From contig JACKQL020000025.1 of NCBI GenBank assembly GCA_018296165.2, forward strand, positions 682,001 through 746,000: a stretch of 64,000 nt of DNA, in the 5' to 3' direction. Below are positions 20,834-32,190 of the stretch, in pieces. A program made the translations under genes and the position numbers. The stretch's first letter is position 1. The number at the start of each line of letters is the position of its first letter. This DNA is from Termitomyces sp. T153. Taxonomy: Eukaryota > Basidiomycota > Agaricomycetes > Agaricales > Lyophyllaceae. The notes beneath the pieces were generated by a model that saw nothing but the letters and a program-made list of their open reading frames with translations, ran no database searches and was not told where the DNA came from.

Positions 20834-21832
20834 TTATTTAGCGGGAAGAAAGGATAGGGACACGATCCAACCTTCACTTCCTGATTCCAAAAGATCATCC
20901 CGCCACTCTACCTCGGCTTTCCACCATTTCCCTTTCCATCTGGTAACCGAAGTTGCGCGATCAACTAAAAAATCACGTCCTAGATAGAGATCGAATTACT
21001 GATCGACGAATACACGGAAAATGATGTTACCTATGTTGTAACCATTCGGGACTATTTTGTGATTCTTGCTCGAATCCTGGGATATCTTCTCGTCAGAATG
21101 ATGATAGAATTAACAAAGGTCCATGAATCACCTCTTCTTTCGAGACGCTAAAAGGGGCCAGCCAATTTCAGATATAGGGAATCCAATATGAATGTTATTC
21201 TTACCCGAGAAACCATGCGCCACTATTGGCATCCGTACCATTCTGCTTCCACGCTCTAAAATGGTTTCCCCCTATAAAGAGAAGGTCATTGAACACAAGA
21301 GGTGTGTAAAGCGGTTGATCTCCCACCCGCAAGGCTTTCCCAGCAAGTACCCCAGATAGGAAAGTAGTATTGCCGTGCGAGATACTGTTCTGACTTCCGA
21401 CCGTCACCGTCTCCAAGGTCTGCTTCATGTAGATCGCCAATATGTAGCCCTAAGCACTCGTGTGAGAAGCCAATTGACCTATTTGTCAAATTAGGTCAAT
21501 AGAGGTTGCAATTGGTTACATAACTCACTTCGAGTACTCGCGAAATCCATGGTCGGTGAGGATGTAAGGGTCCGAGAGAGCCGAAATTATGACGTTTAGC
21601 GGTTCTCCAAGTTCGGGGGTAGTGAACTTGAACACAATAAGTATCATGATCCATGGAAAATAAGATACGAAACATTCACATCTAGAAGGCGTCCGCCATT
21701 CAACCGAGGATCAAGCCATCCTTGGAATGCTGACTCCAAGCTATTGCTAGATAAAACGACCTGCTGCAGAGACGAAGCGAAGGCACTAGTACAGAAAAGC
21801 AGACAGATGAAGCTGAATAGCAGAACTATCAT
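20834..21832 (-). CDS. Small secreted protein, Agaricomycete family of unknown function
   Basis: Seven exons close a frame of 221 aa: 21832-21680, 21626-21529, 21478-21327, 21271-21205, 21147-21132 (16 nt), 21064-21031, 20979-20834. The start at 21832 gives a signal peptide (MIVLLFSFICLLFCTSAFAS). The body has conserved-looking blocks: FTTPELGEPLNVIISALSDP, HEADLGDGDGR, YFPIWGTCWESLAGGNHFRAW, and VPNGYNIGRDFLV near the C-terminus. From memory these blocks recur in mushroom secreted proteins with no assigned activity. I know no reaction for it. Open frames at 21201-21440 and 21286-21489 are pieces of these exons read through introns. Confidence 0.78.
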
Positions 21833-22219
21833 CGTAGAGGTACTGGAAAGCCAGCTATATGAGGAGCACAGGCCTGCCAACTCTGGTCAGAGCCAGGGCA
21901 ACCTCGTTTGATCGCTTAGATGATGGCCTATGATGGCGGCTTGGTTGTCAGAGAGAGTTTTTATCAAGCGATCACCCTGGTCACCTCATGTCAGTTGACT
22001 TACGTCATCCTCTATTGCTTCAAATTTACACCTGGGTGTCTACGTCTAAGACAGAGTCGTGATTATAAGTACATATCACAAACCAACCAACTGACTGAGT
22101 CTTTATCTAGTGTTCGATCGTCTCCGAATTTGTTCATTTCCCCAGGAAGAAACGCGTTTCACATTGAATTTGAACGTGTCTTCAAGATCTGTCGCACAGA
22201 TTTGTTGAGCTCACACCTG
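21833..22219. other. Intergenic, upstream of secreted-protein gene
   Basis: Nothing recognisable apart from weak AT-rich stretches. An open frame at 21920-22231 has no motif. The promoter of the minus-strand secreted gene must lie here. Confidence 0.45.
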
Positions 22220-22750
22220 CGTGCGCCGTGACTTTTCCGGTGTATCATCTAGCCTCATTACCTGTCTCGTTAATTCTTTCGGTTCCATCATATTCCGATT
22301 CTCCTGCAACACGTCTGCATGTCTCTCAGGTTTACCATTCCTCGGGGACATCGATGCCGACACCTTGACTTTTCGATGCCGACACCTTGACTTTTATCTG
22401 GGTGTAGGTGTTGTTGACGTTCCATACGACGACGACTCGGACGCGTGGTATCAAGCCAGCCACATTTATGCGAACTAACGGTTCCCGTATGTCCCATCCT
22501 AGAAATACGGGCAGCTCAAGTACTTTCAGCCAAGTCGCACTCAGTACCGTGCCTCGCTCACAAAGCTTTCTATTGCTACATGTTGTGCGAAGGTTATCTG
22601 TCGCCTTGAATTGTATGGATTTGAGAGACGTGTGAACCGTGTGGAGATGATATTACGATACCTCGTCTCTGCGTCGCCCGAGCTGTCCAATCTTCCTCAA
22701 CCCCTCTTTCACGAGGAGCCCCATCACCATCACATACCCTGACTTTCCGC
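22220..22750 (+). pseudogene. F-box/LRR protein fragment
   Basis: Two segments match the F-box protein at 50534-51895. Around 22370-22460 the frame reads CRHLDFYLGVG then AWYQASH, compared with CRRLDFYLGVG and AWYEGSH there. Around 22575-22660 a different frame reads a CCAK.ICRLELYGFE-like segment followed by NRVEMILRYL. The parts are joined by frame changes and the ends are missing. A 22-bp unit (22351-22372) is tandemly repeated at 22373-22394, right at the first matching block, which adds to the disruption. The fragment abuts a truncated kinase copy at about 22752. Confidence 0.7.
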
Positions 22751-22751
22751 A

Positions 22752-23260
22752 ATGGTAGACGCGAAGTCTCTCATGGCGATTCGGAGAGCGAACTCTTGAA
22801 ATGTATGACCGGGCGTTTCCATCTTGTCTCGTTTTTGTCTGACTTGTAATGTGACGTACTGCCCTTCGCCTCAGAGAGCGTAGGTGCGTTTTCAATATCC
22901 CCGGACTCTTCAAAATCACTACCAAGACGCTTTTTCGCAACTCTGAAGAGATTGTGGGCTTCAGAAAGCTTGGGGAGGGTGGTCTCAACCGTATCTTTCT
23001 CGTCACCTTTGATACCGGTCCCCAGCTCGTCGTGCGCATCCCGTATCCCCTCCTGGCTTCTAAGGCATATAATCTCGCCACCATGAACTTCCTTCGTTCC
23101 AAAGGGCTTCCCATTCCCAGGATCTTCGCTTATTCATCCGTCTCGAATGACGAGGCCCAGACGGAATATCTGCTAATGGGCTCTGGCGAGCACAGAAAAG
23201 TATGAAAGGATGCTCAGGGACCATGTCGGCTACGCGGAGGAGACTTGCGGAAGACACAGA
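22752..23260 (+). pseudogene. Truncated inverted copy of the APH-like gene
   Basis: Starting at 22752 the plus strand repeats the first exon, first intron and start of exon 2 of the gene at 23637-25392, down to the segment EAQTEYLLM (about 23180). It then jumps to sequence near that gene's 3' part (an ER.LRD.VGYAEET-like stretch, 23205-23250), so roughly 1 kb of coding sequence is deleted. The 5' exon is frameshifted and several codons in Ser/Ala-rich places are lost. It is a decayed partial duplication in opposite orientation to its source, 380 bp away. Confidence 0.85.
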
Positions 23261-23636
23261 TACAGAAGACATCTTATAATTTACCACAATAGCAGTATAT
23301 ATGATATCATGTATTCATCTTAGTTTCCAAATCACTTGTTGTCTATATCGATATGCTGGAATATATTATCTCGAGGACTTCATTAATCAGGGTATGGCTA
23401 GGCTCATTAGGTCTTCCGTCGATATCTTGACCGTCAAACTCTGTGCATTTCCGTCGTCCAATCATTGAGCTAGCTCACAAATCATTCACCTTAGAAGCGT
23501 TCGCAGAGAACCAAGCCCTAAGTCTCTACGTCATATCCGCACACACTACACCGTACAAAGTAAATATTCGACATCGTAGCTGAATTCGACAGCAGATAGT
23601 GAATCACATTGCAGAACAGGTATACAGGTTATGTCG
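23261..23636. other. Intergenic
   Basis: This stretch of about 375 bp separates the truncated copy from the stop codon of the intact APH-like gene. It is AT-rich near 23290-23380. No gene is supported. Confidence 0.5.
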
Positions 23637-25392
23637 TTACTTGTACTCCTCTAACTCCTCTTCGTCCATGTCGTCCAGGGGCCAGTTTGCCTCGATTGCA
23701 GCGTGCGTCTCCTCCATCGTCTCTTTGTCCTGCGCACTTGCCTCCAACATCATCCATTTCATCTTCTGGCCAAATGCCTTGGCTTTCTCGTAGTGAGCGG
23801 CGGGCACCCAAGTCTCCTCCGCATAGCCGACATAGTCTCTCAACATCCTCTCGTTCTCTTCTGCGCCCACCAGGGCCCAATACAGCTTCTCCGCCGCCGC
23901 ATTCTCGTCCTCCGTAAATACAACTGGACATGGTGCGTCATCCTTAGCAAACCTCGCCCAACCGTGTACCATATCCATCAGGGCGTACCGTAGCTTAATC
24001 GTCTCACCCTCCCACACAATCATTGCATGGTTGAAGATGTGGCGACGGAAAGAGTTGAACGGATAGACCATACCGTTGTGGTGGATCCTGTTGTACACGG
24101 CCGTGCTCAGGTTGTAATAGTAGTGAACGAGACGACGACGGAGGAGCTCCCTCTCCCATTCTTGGTCTTCTTCCGATAATTGGTCGAAGGCGCCCGGTAG
24201 CTTAGGCTTGACCATACTTCGAGAAATCTCGTCTTCTTCGTTCTGGACGATGTCGGGCATACCGGCGTGGAGGAAGAGGGGTAGGACAACAGCATGCTGC
24301 CAGTCCAACACGCTACAGATTCGCAAGCCGTCGGCATCTTTAGAGACCTTGACATTGCTGTCGCTTAGGTCGGGGTGGCGGATGCAGAAAGCATTGAGAG
24401 CGTCATCGTTTGGCACGAGCGACGGTGCGAGACGGAGGTAGCGGTAAAGGTTCTCGGCGTGGTCTGATGGTGACTGCTTCTTGTAGTTATAGTGCTCCCT
24501 GCGGAGGTGTTGGTAAGGTACCCTCGGTAAACCAAACCGGTCGAGGTATGCGAGCTCTTTCTCGGCTCCTGTGACCATCACCGATTTGGCGTCTTTATCT
24601 ATGGTCATCTACGGGTTGAGACGAGGCAGAAAAGATAGGAGGAGTGGGACGTACATGGTCCTCTGAAGATATCCAGCTGCTCCCTCCGTCCATACCACAA
24701 CGGTAATGATACGTCGGGACCTATGCAGAATGGGCCCTCGAGCGGGATGCCCGAGTTCCCAGAGAGACGTTTCAGGTCTTCGGTGTAGTAGATGCTGCCG
24801 CCCGCGGGAAAAGAGATGGACATCATGATAGACTCGAGCTTCGCCAGCTGATCCATGAGCGACTTGATTTCCTCTTCCCCGAGATCAAACCAAAACTCAC
24901 TTAAATCAGTGCCTTCGACGTACTCCATTAGAAGATATTCCGTCTGGGCCTCGTTATTCGAGACCAATGAGTAGGCGAAGATCTCGGGAATGGGAAGCCC
25001 TTTGGAACGAAGGAAGTTCATGGTGGCGACTTCACTGGCAAGAGTGTACGCCTTGGGAGTCATGAGGGGATACGGGATGCGCGCGACGAGCTGGGGGCCG
25101 GTATCAAAAGTGACGAGGAAGGTACGGTTGAGGCCACCCTCTCCAAGCTTTCTGAAGCCCACAATCTCTTCGGGGTTGCGGAAAAGAGCCTGGGCAATGA
25201 TTTTGAAGAGTCCAGGGATATTGAAAACGCGCCTACGCTCTCTGAGGCGAAGGGCCTCGTTGGCACTAAACACATCGCATTACGAGTTGGACAAAGACAA
25301 GACAAGATGCAAGAGATGTACAGGAAACGCCCGGTCGTATAGTTGAAGAGTTCGCTCTCCGTATCCGCCATGAGAGACTTTGGGTCAAGCAT
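23637..25392 (-). CDS. Aminoglycoside phosphotransferase-like kinase, AIM9-like
   Basis: Three exons, 25392-25322, 25265-24655 and 24598-23637, close a frame of 547 aa. ATG 25392 has a good context (CCACCATG) and gives NYTTGRFLANEALRL, typical of this fungal family. Kinase features: a nucleotide-binding loop in FRKLGEGGLNRTFLV, ion-pair and hinge region EYLLMEYVEGTDL, catalytic HPDLSDSNV (near 24370) and metal-binding LDWQHAV. The fold is that of APH/choline kinase enzymes; fungal AIM9 relatives are mitochondrial, but the substrate is not known. Acceptor choice at 24598 (not the nearer AG at 24609) keeps the frame open. A truncated copy lies downstream at 22752-23260. Confidence 0.85.
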
Positions 25393-26162
25393 GGTGGAAA
25401 GTCGAGAAAAGGGTTGTCGTAGTCGACTGGTCGTGGTGGTGATGGGGCTCCTCGTGAAAGGGAGCAAAGAGGACGGACAGCGAGACGATAATTTCGAACA
25501 TGAGAGGCGGAACATGCAACGTTGAAGAGCATCACTTGTCAATTCCGTGGTGATCATGTGAGGTGCCGTGACCCAAGTTTTTCAAAGCATTCTTCAAAGC
25601 ATTATCTTATGGCAATGACATAAATTGCAACGTGAAAACGCACATACGGTATAAATGACATCCAGACTTCAAGCCTGCAAGCTTGAAAGGCAAGTGAAGA
25701 ACCAAGACTCGTTGAAATATTACTGCGCAGATGGTTGTCAAGCCAGCATTCCTTACCCTACTGCACGCCTAGGGACAAAAAGGTGGCATTATCACGGGCG
25801 TCGATGTGGTAGCTTGGGAACAACTTGCCTCAGGAGAAATCGTTTCGTCTATATATAATTTTTGGGCTTCCCTTTGATGATGCAATATTCTATATTCTAT
25901 TAGCTCTGGTGTCCCTGGCAGTGGCGATACTGGAAGTGATTATCATTGTTGAAACCAAATCTGGAGAGCCCATCTTCATGTCTTCTTCTGAGAATCCATT
26001 ATACTATACTTCTAAGAACACAGATCAGGTTAGTATAGTCAGATATCAAAGTACACAGAGAGGCAAAGTGACAGAGGGTGACAATGGGCCTCGCGAGAGC
26101 ATTACTTGTCGATTCCATGGTGATCATGTGTGTGATCGAGGCTTTGCCATCTCGTAACTCTC
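25393..26162. promoter_or_regulatory. Divergent promoter region with 34-bp repeat pair
   Basis: The interval between the divergently transcribed APH-like (-) and AVL9-like (+) genes holds two direct 34-bp copies, 25527-25560 and 26097-26130, with three mismatches and a shared TGATCA core, 570 bp apart. Each copy is near one gene's start (about 135 bp and 33 bp). An 11-bp unit ending in CAAAGCATT is also repeated near 25580. Open frames at 25655 and 25825 have no motif. The repeats could be a duplicated regulatory sequence or the scar of a segmental duplication. Confidence 0.5.
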
Positions 26163-29100
26163 ATGACTCCAGTATTGCCAGAGCCCTCTCCCGCACCCGT
26201 TCACAACACTCACTCGTTCTTTGACCACGATGCTGATGACGACGACGCAGACACCGCGTCACAGCGCTCGATACCCCTCTCATCACCAGCAGTATCACAA
26301 CGAAACTCGATGCGATATTCCGATGCCCATTCAGCTCAGAGCCATTACGACGACTTTTTGAAAAGGGATTCCTACAGGGTGGAAACTGGCTTTGACTCGG
26401 AAGACAGCAGTAGCATGTCTCTCCATAGCATCAACGACACACCAGTTTCTTCAGCCTCGGCTTCAGTTTATGATGAACCGAAGGATTATGACGATGTACC
26501 AATACCAACAGACCCACCAATTCTATCCAAAAGGGAGGACCGATCCTCTATGTCCTCATCCGCCTCAATGTCATCGCGAAAGGCGCGTCCCGAGTCGTTG
26601 ATTGTTACCCTCAAAAATGAGCCCATCATACATGGCGTCGCATTAGTCGACTTCAACCATTTAGTACGTTAGTCATTCTACAGAATTGGTAGCTTTGTGA
26701 CCTCGACGTACTCTCAAAGATCGGTCCACGGATAGAATATTCGAAGGGGGATATATTTGAAGATGAGGAGGTGGCTAAAATTCTCCCATTCCTATCGCTT
26801 CCAGACGGTGCTCACCTTGTATGTTTTGCCCTCGAGTATCTTTACTTCTTTTTTTCTCTGATGGAAGTTTCAGAGTGCTGAAGATTACTCCTACTTCCAC
26901 GTCGTCCCCTCTGGGCCTGATCCCACCACACTCTTCGGCATATCGTAAGTCTAGATTCGAAAGATCTCTCAGAGTCACGTTATATACCTTTGTCCTTAGG
27001 TGTAATCAACAGATAGCCGCTTCTGCTCTTCGAGTAAAAGCACCAGATGTCACGCGTTCAACAGTACAGAAAGCAGTGGTGGTTTTGGCGTCCAAGCCCG
27101 TTTTTGGGCCGATAAGGTTGGCATATTAGGATCAAGCCACTTTTCACTCCAACTCAAATGGGCTTTAGAGACAAACTGGGTGTTGTGACGACCGCTTTGT
27201 TCAATCAGAGGGATTTCACCGATGCGACTATCTTGGATGACTTTGCCATCTCGCTAGAGCACTCATTAAGAGGTCAATTAACAGAGAGTGGATTTTACAT
27301 GGGTTTGTTAATCTTCTTGCTGCCTCTTTAATCTTGCTCACAAATTGACCAGGTACAAGTTTGTGGGTAGTTCATTCAACCATCTACAAGTCATGCTAAT
27401 GTCCTATCAGACGTGAATTTGTTCACATGTTCCGACAACGAACGCTTATTCTTGTCAAAGCGATGATGCTTCAACAAAGGGTATAAAAAAGCACTTGATC
27501 CATCGGTTACTTCTAACCATTTACTCAGATCGTGTTTTACGGACATCCTGTTGAACGTTTGTGCACCTACCAATATTCTCTTGTGTCGCTAATACCTGGT
27601 GCGTCTCCCTCAATGTGCTCGTGATCTGTCAACTAACGCGTGTCAATTATGGACCAGGTTTGCTGCACACATTGGACGATTGTGGTTCTCCACAACTTGC
27701 TGCACGAGCACCTACGCTCGAACGTCCGTCATCCTTGAAAACATCGGATCCCAAGAGCATGATGGCATTCATGGGTCTTCCTCTAGACCTCTTCGGGAAG
27801 GTGTGTCTTTATAAATTCACGGTGTCGATGCAATTGAATGCTCATACATACCCAGGGATCGTTCTTCCAACCTTACCTTCCCCTTCAACAAATAGATGTG
27901 ATCAAAGGTACCGCAAGTTGGCTATGCGGTGCTACAAACACCATTGTTACCTCACAACAAGAGGTTGATCTACTTGTCAACGTATGCTTCTCTCTCTTAG
28001 GAGCACTTGACCTGCATCTCACACTTGGGCTAACTAGATTGAGACGGGCGCGTTCGAATTTCGTAACCCACACCTCGAACGGTCATCAGCCCTAACAGCG
28101 GTTGATCGCAAGTGGATGGACGAGATCATACATGATGTCAATGAGAACTGGAATGAAGAAAATCCTTCCACGAACTTGCAGTATGTGCACTTACTTTCCA
28201 AACAAACATGGTATCGAACCCACAAAAACTTGTAGATTCAAAGGAAGTGACGACTATCTCCGAAGCAAGGTAACGTCTGCAGTATCATTCTTTGACATTT
28301 ATATGTCGCTCATACAGGTATTCAGTTCGAGGAATATGTCTTTGCTGCTCTTTCCGTTGTGAAGTATCAAGATTTCTTGGTCAAATCAGCCGCAAATGGC
28401 GTCATGGTAACTAACGGTTCAGGTATCTGCCTCTTCTGCATCAGGGTTAGATTTTCGAGCTTATTGCGAGGCAGGAGGAGCTCCTACAGCCCATGATGAC
28501 TTTAATCCTGTGTGGATTTCCGAGTTCAGGAAGACTACTGCGTACGAGGTGTGGGAAAAAGTTACTGATCCCGTCATTTTCGACATCGTCGAACCGAGGT
28601 GAGGCATTTATGCATACTGGCAATCGTTCCAATGATGATTTACATCCGTCAACAGACATCCGTGCAATGAAAAGCCCTCTGTTGTGGCAGACATCGGTCT
28701 GCGCCTTTCAGAAGGTATTCAAGACTTGAAGCTCGAGCAACAACTTGCACCTGCCCGCGAAGCTGTCACGCGCGCCGTCAGCGTTGGGTCTGCCAATTTC
28801 TTCAAAGCCGTCGGAGGTGTGCGCGATCGGTGGGCCCATCGTTCTGATTCAGTATCAACAAGCAACATGCGTTCCGATACGGTAGAAGTGACCGATCTTG
28901 ATAGCGCAGATCGCAACTCTGTGCGTGCATCTCCCTCAACCACGAGCACAACGCCAGGTGGCTTTCGTTCGTTCTCTCTTCTTGCAAGGAGTACATCTAC
29001 AGGGGATTCTACAACTTCTCCCGCCTCGGCTCCCAGTACCACCCCCGCACTCTCTCCTGCGCCTTCTTCTTCCATTCTCCCCACGTCCCTGACGAGCCCA

Positions 29101-30018
29101 TCTAAGAATCTTGCAGCATGGGGCACAGGATTTGGTTCTTTTATCAGCCAACGTGCGTCTACCTTATTGGCACGCAAACCTTCGGAGGATGGCGGTGTTA
29201 TGCAAAACTCGCCTGCCACAAACTCGGCCCCGGTCTCAACGGAGAATAAACCTATACCTGCGCCACCACCGGAGTCTGTCACCAAGACGAGAAATGTCCC
29301 ACCTCCCGTTCAGGTACAGACGTTGGAGCTTATGGACGGGGATGAAGATAAGTACGGACTAAACAGCGGACCGCAGACACCGCAGCCATTTAAGGGACCT
29401 TCTATCAATGTCACGACACCAGATGGTAAGACCCCGACTAGGAGAGCGTTCAACGTTCGCCCCAGCACGCCACCTGTTGTTGCAAATTCACCATCTACTC
29501 CTAAGTCATCACCTGCCCACAAGCCACTACCTGTTTTTAAGTCATCACCTGTCCCCAAGTCACCGCCTGTTCCTCGTCCTGTGACACCACCTAGACCTTC
29601 TTTTTCCAGTCCCAAGGCATCGCCTGCTCGAGCGAGTCCATCAACCCCGACTGCGACACCTGTCCCATTCCCGACACCTGAGGCTCGAGCTGAATATGTG
29701 CCAGAGTCGCCAGCACCCGATCCAGTAACGACATCTCCGCAACTCCGGGCCCGTTTAACGAGATCGAATACTGCTTCGCGAAGACCGACTGCTGGTTTGT
29801 GGGAGGATCGTAAGGACGTGCTGGATCAGGTGCCAAAAGGGCTGAAACGTATGCCGTCGTCGCGCAACCCTTGGGATGATGACGACGATTTGAAGCGTTT
29901 GAACGAGACGGCTAGGAAGTCCTGGGAAAGTGGTGTAAAGGCAAACGATGTAAGTTCGGTGGATTCGAAGAGATCACGGGAGGACCTAGAACATGCGTAT
30001 TCTGGAGTAGCGCTCTAG
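26163..30018 (+). CDS. AVL9-like DENN-domain protein
   Basis: Fifteen exons close a frame of 1043 aa: 26163-26663, 26720-26818, 26874-26944, 27000-27116, 27169-27302, 27353-27362 (10 nt), 27411-27480, 27529-27598, 27658-27800, 27856-27981, 28038-28180, 28236-28269, 28326-28422, 28445-28598, 28656-30018. After an acidic/Ser-rich N-terminus the AVL9/DENN core begins with VALVDFNHLIGPRIEYS and EDYSYFHVVPSGPDPTTLFG, then VTRSTVQKAVVVLASKPVFG, GHPVERLCTYQYSLVSLIPG and FFQPYLPLQQIDVI. The C-terminal third is a Ser/Pro/Thr-rich tail. AVL9 acts late in secretion, at Golgi-to-surface export; DENN proteins often control Rab GTPases. The 10-nt exon is required to keep the frame. Confidence 0.9.
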
Positions 30019-31128
30019 ATACAAGGTAGCGTGTTCTGGAGAGGTTATTCCGTAGTCCTTGTAGCAGTGCTTCATATTCACTCGTTCGTTTGGTTGGTTG
30101 GTCTAGCCAGGTTTATATCAGTACTGAGGGCTGCACATTTTGTTTTTTTCTCTACACCCTGCACTGACGCACAAGATTATTTTCTTGCATAATGTATGAC
30201 CGTTGTGTTTGTTCAGACAACGCGAGCTGAATTCTACAAAATAAAGCTAAAATATAAAAAAAACATGATGATACGAATAGAGAATAATTGGTATACAAAA
30301 TAAAGCTGAACTAAAAAAATATGATAGTACAAGTAGAGGAATAGTTCAAGTATAAGATCGAGAGTTTATTCCCGCTACTTTTAGTAGTGGGTTCTTGCGA
30401 CCCCATCGAAAAAAAAGTTCAAGGTTGATTCAGATAAGTTCAACGGAGCGCTGATCCTGGACCGTTGATCCGGGCGGCCCGTTGGTTCCTGTCCTTTTTT
30501 TTAATGTTTTTTTTGGGGTTTTTTAAAATCTACTCTCCGTAGGAGCCACTTCTTTGGTCAGGTATGTGTTGTATTTCCAGTTTCCGGTCAGGTTGATGTT
30601 TTATATTCACTCGTATCTTCCATGTTGTATTTTACATGTGATGGTACTCCTTTTTCATTTCTTTTAATTTTTTTTGTTTCTTTTCCGTTTTTCTAATCCG
30701 TAGGAGTATTCTATTTTTACTTGTACCCTTCATGTTACATGAGATTTATAACGGATGTTCCATATGCCCAAGTAAGTGGTGAGGTAAGGTAGTGTATTCA
30801 AGGGTCACGCCGGGCCGGGTTCACGAGCTTCAAATCGTTCGATCGCATGTCCAAGTGCATCTCGGAAAACCTTTCTCTTGTTGTACTTCCGATTCCATTG
30901 TGTCGATTTCTCCTGGGTCCGTTTCGATACCGATTAGGGGCTCCTCGGGCCACTTCACATACGCACGATTGCTAATGATTCTTGCCATAGCTGTGCAGAG
31001 GTCTGAAGAAACGTCGTTTACCAGACTTTTCTCGGCAAGGGGACAAGCTTTCCTGATAGGTTGTTCATGAAGTTGAATATGTCCAGTCAATCACAGATGA
31101 GGTAGCAGCTGTCTGTAAAGCTTTATTC
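30019..31128. other. Intergenic with low-complexity repeats
   Basis: After the AVL9-like stop there are A-rich tandem-like units (about 30236-30292 and 30296-30350, each with an AAAATAAAGCT core) and T-runs at 30497-30530 and 30655-30690. A 92-codon frame at 30792 has no motif. No gene is supported. Confidence 0.5.
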
Positions 31129-32190
31129 CTAAGTACTGAGCACTCCTTGAGTCGTTGTCAACTTCGGAGTGCTCCGTACCATTTCTGTGTCCACGTAGAA
31201 TGCAGGAGCCGACATCAGAGGGAAGGGTACAGAGTAGATATTCTCGAGATAGGGTTGACCATTGACGTAGAGACAGAAGTTAAAAGTGAACATGCCGACG
31301 TCAAAAATCATCTTCATGCTGCTGAGTATAGTGAAGTACAGCCATTGATGCTCGTTCGGATCTTGCCCCCTTTTGAAGGTGTCATCAGTGAGATAGAAGT
31401 AAGCTAGTTTATCCTGATTTTGAACTGTAGCCCTCCCTTTGGCGATTCCGAAGTCGGAGATGAGTGACTTGCCATGTCGCAAGCGAACGCGACGGTCTGT
31501 CTCGGGAGTAGATATGTACATCTCTCGAAGGAGTCCCATACAGACTGACATCAAGAGAGGAAGGAGATACCTTTCACGTTGAAGCCTGCGGAACAGTTTC
31601 GAGCGGATAAGTGAGGTCGCGGTGGACGGCCGCCATGCAGCTGGAGAAACTTCTTCACTAAGAATAAGGAGGTTTGCGGCCGATCCATCAGGAAAAGAAC
31701 AGACTGTAGCTTTGGAGCTCGGGTTGTTGAGTGTGGCATGAGCCTGCCCATGGTAGCCGGTTTTACTGGGCTAAATCAGCCCGCTTCTGCGAGACATGCG
31801 AGAAAGGGATAAAATTGGTGCAAATCAATGCGGTCAGTCTTTCTAGAATGATGGTAGATGGGTATATTGATGAGACATGATGGGCTAACCAATGAATAAG
31901 AACAGACCTCGGTCACACTTCTCCTTATGAGAAGACCAATCTGCCTTCTGGCACTCTTGATGAACCTAATCAGAACATATCAAAATAAGTACTTGAGTCG
32001 GATTATCCAAACAACCGAGTATAAATCTCGAGTGTCTCCTCGGAGGCACCGGAGAGTTTCTCAGTGAATTGTCTGGGAATCCACCTTCAAGAGTGGATTT
32101 GTAAATTAAATTCACCATAACGTGATATGTGACATTGCAAAGCAGTGTGACAAGACTTGTTTGCCCAAATGCCATCGTCCAACCGACCAC
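31129..32190 (-). pseudogene. Decayed MYND-finger protein
   Basis: The minus strand encodes a member of a common Agaricomycete MYND-finger family. Read from 32190: a degenerate finger, LLCNVTYH (intron, about 32130-31958) VHQECQKADWSSHKEKC, then DRIDLHQFYPFLACLAEA near 31835, then a C-terminal domain (ISDFGIAKGRATVQNQDKL, LYFTILSSMKMIFDVGMF) ending at 31129. The tyrosine-cysteine of the usual VTYC is VTYH, and the upstream Cys pairs of the finger are missing. A TGA follows LAEAG and the frame changes shortly after, near 31770. It is best taken as a pseudogene; an unrecognised intron at the break is the alternative. Confidence 0.65.

Noticed and set aside
23629..23931. Plus- and minus-strand frames overlapping the last APH-like exon
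   Set aside because: Other-frame readings of a real exon.
25655..26157. Two frames between the divergent genes
   Set aside because: No start context or motif, and interrupted by the repeat-containing promoter interval.
28719..29285. 188-codon minus-strand frame opposite the AVL9-like tail
   Set aside because: A shadow of the Ser/Pro/Thr-rich coding tail; no motif or start context.
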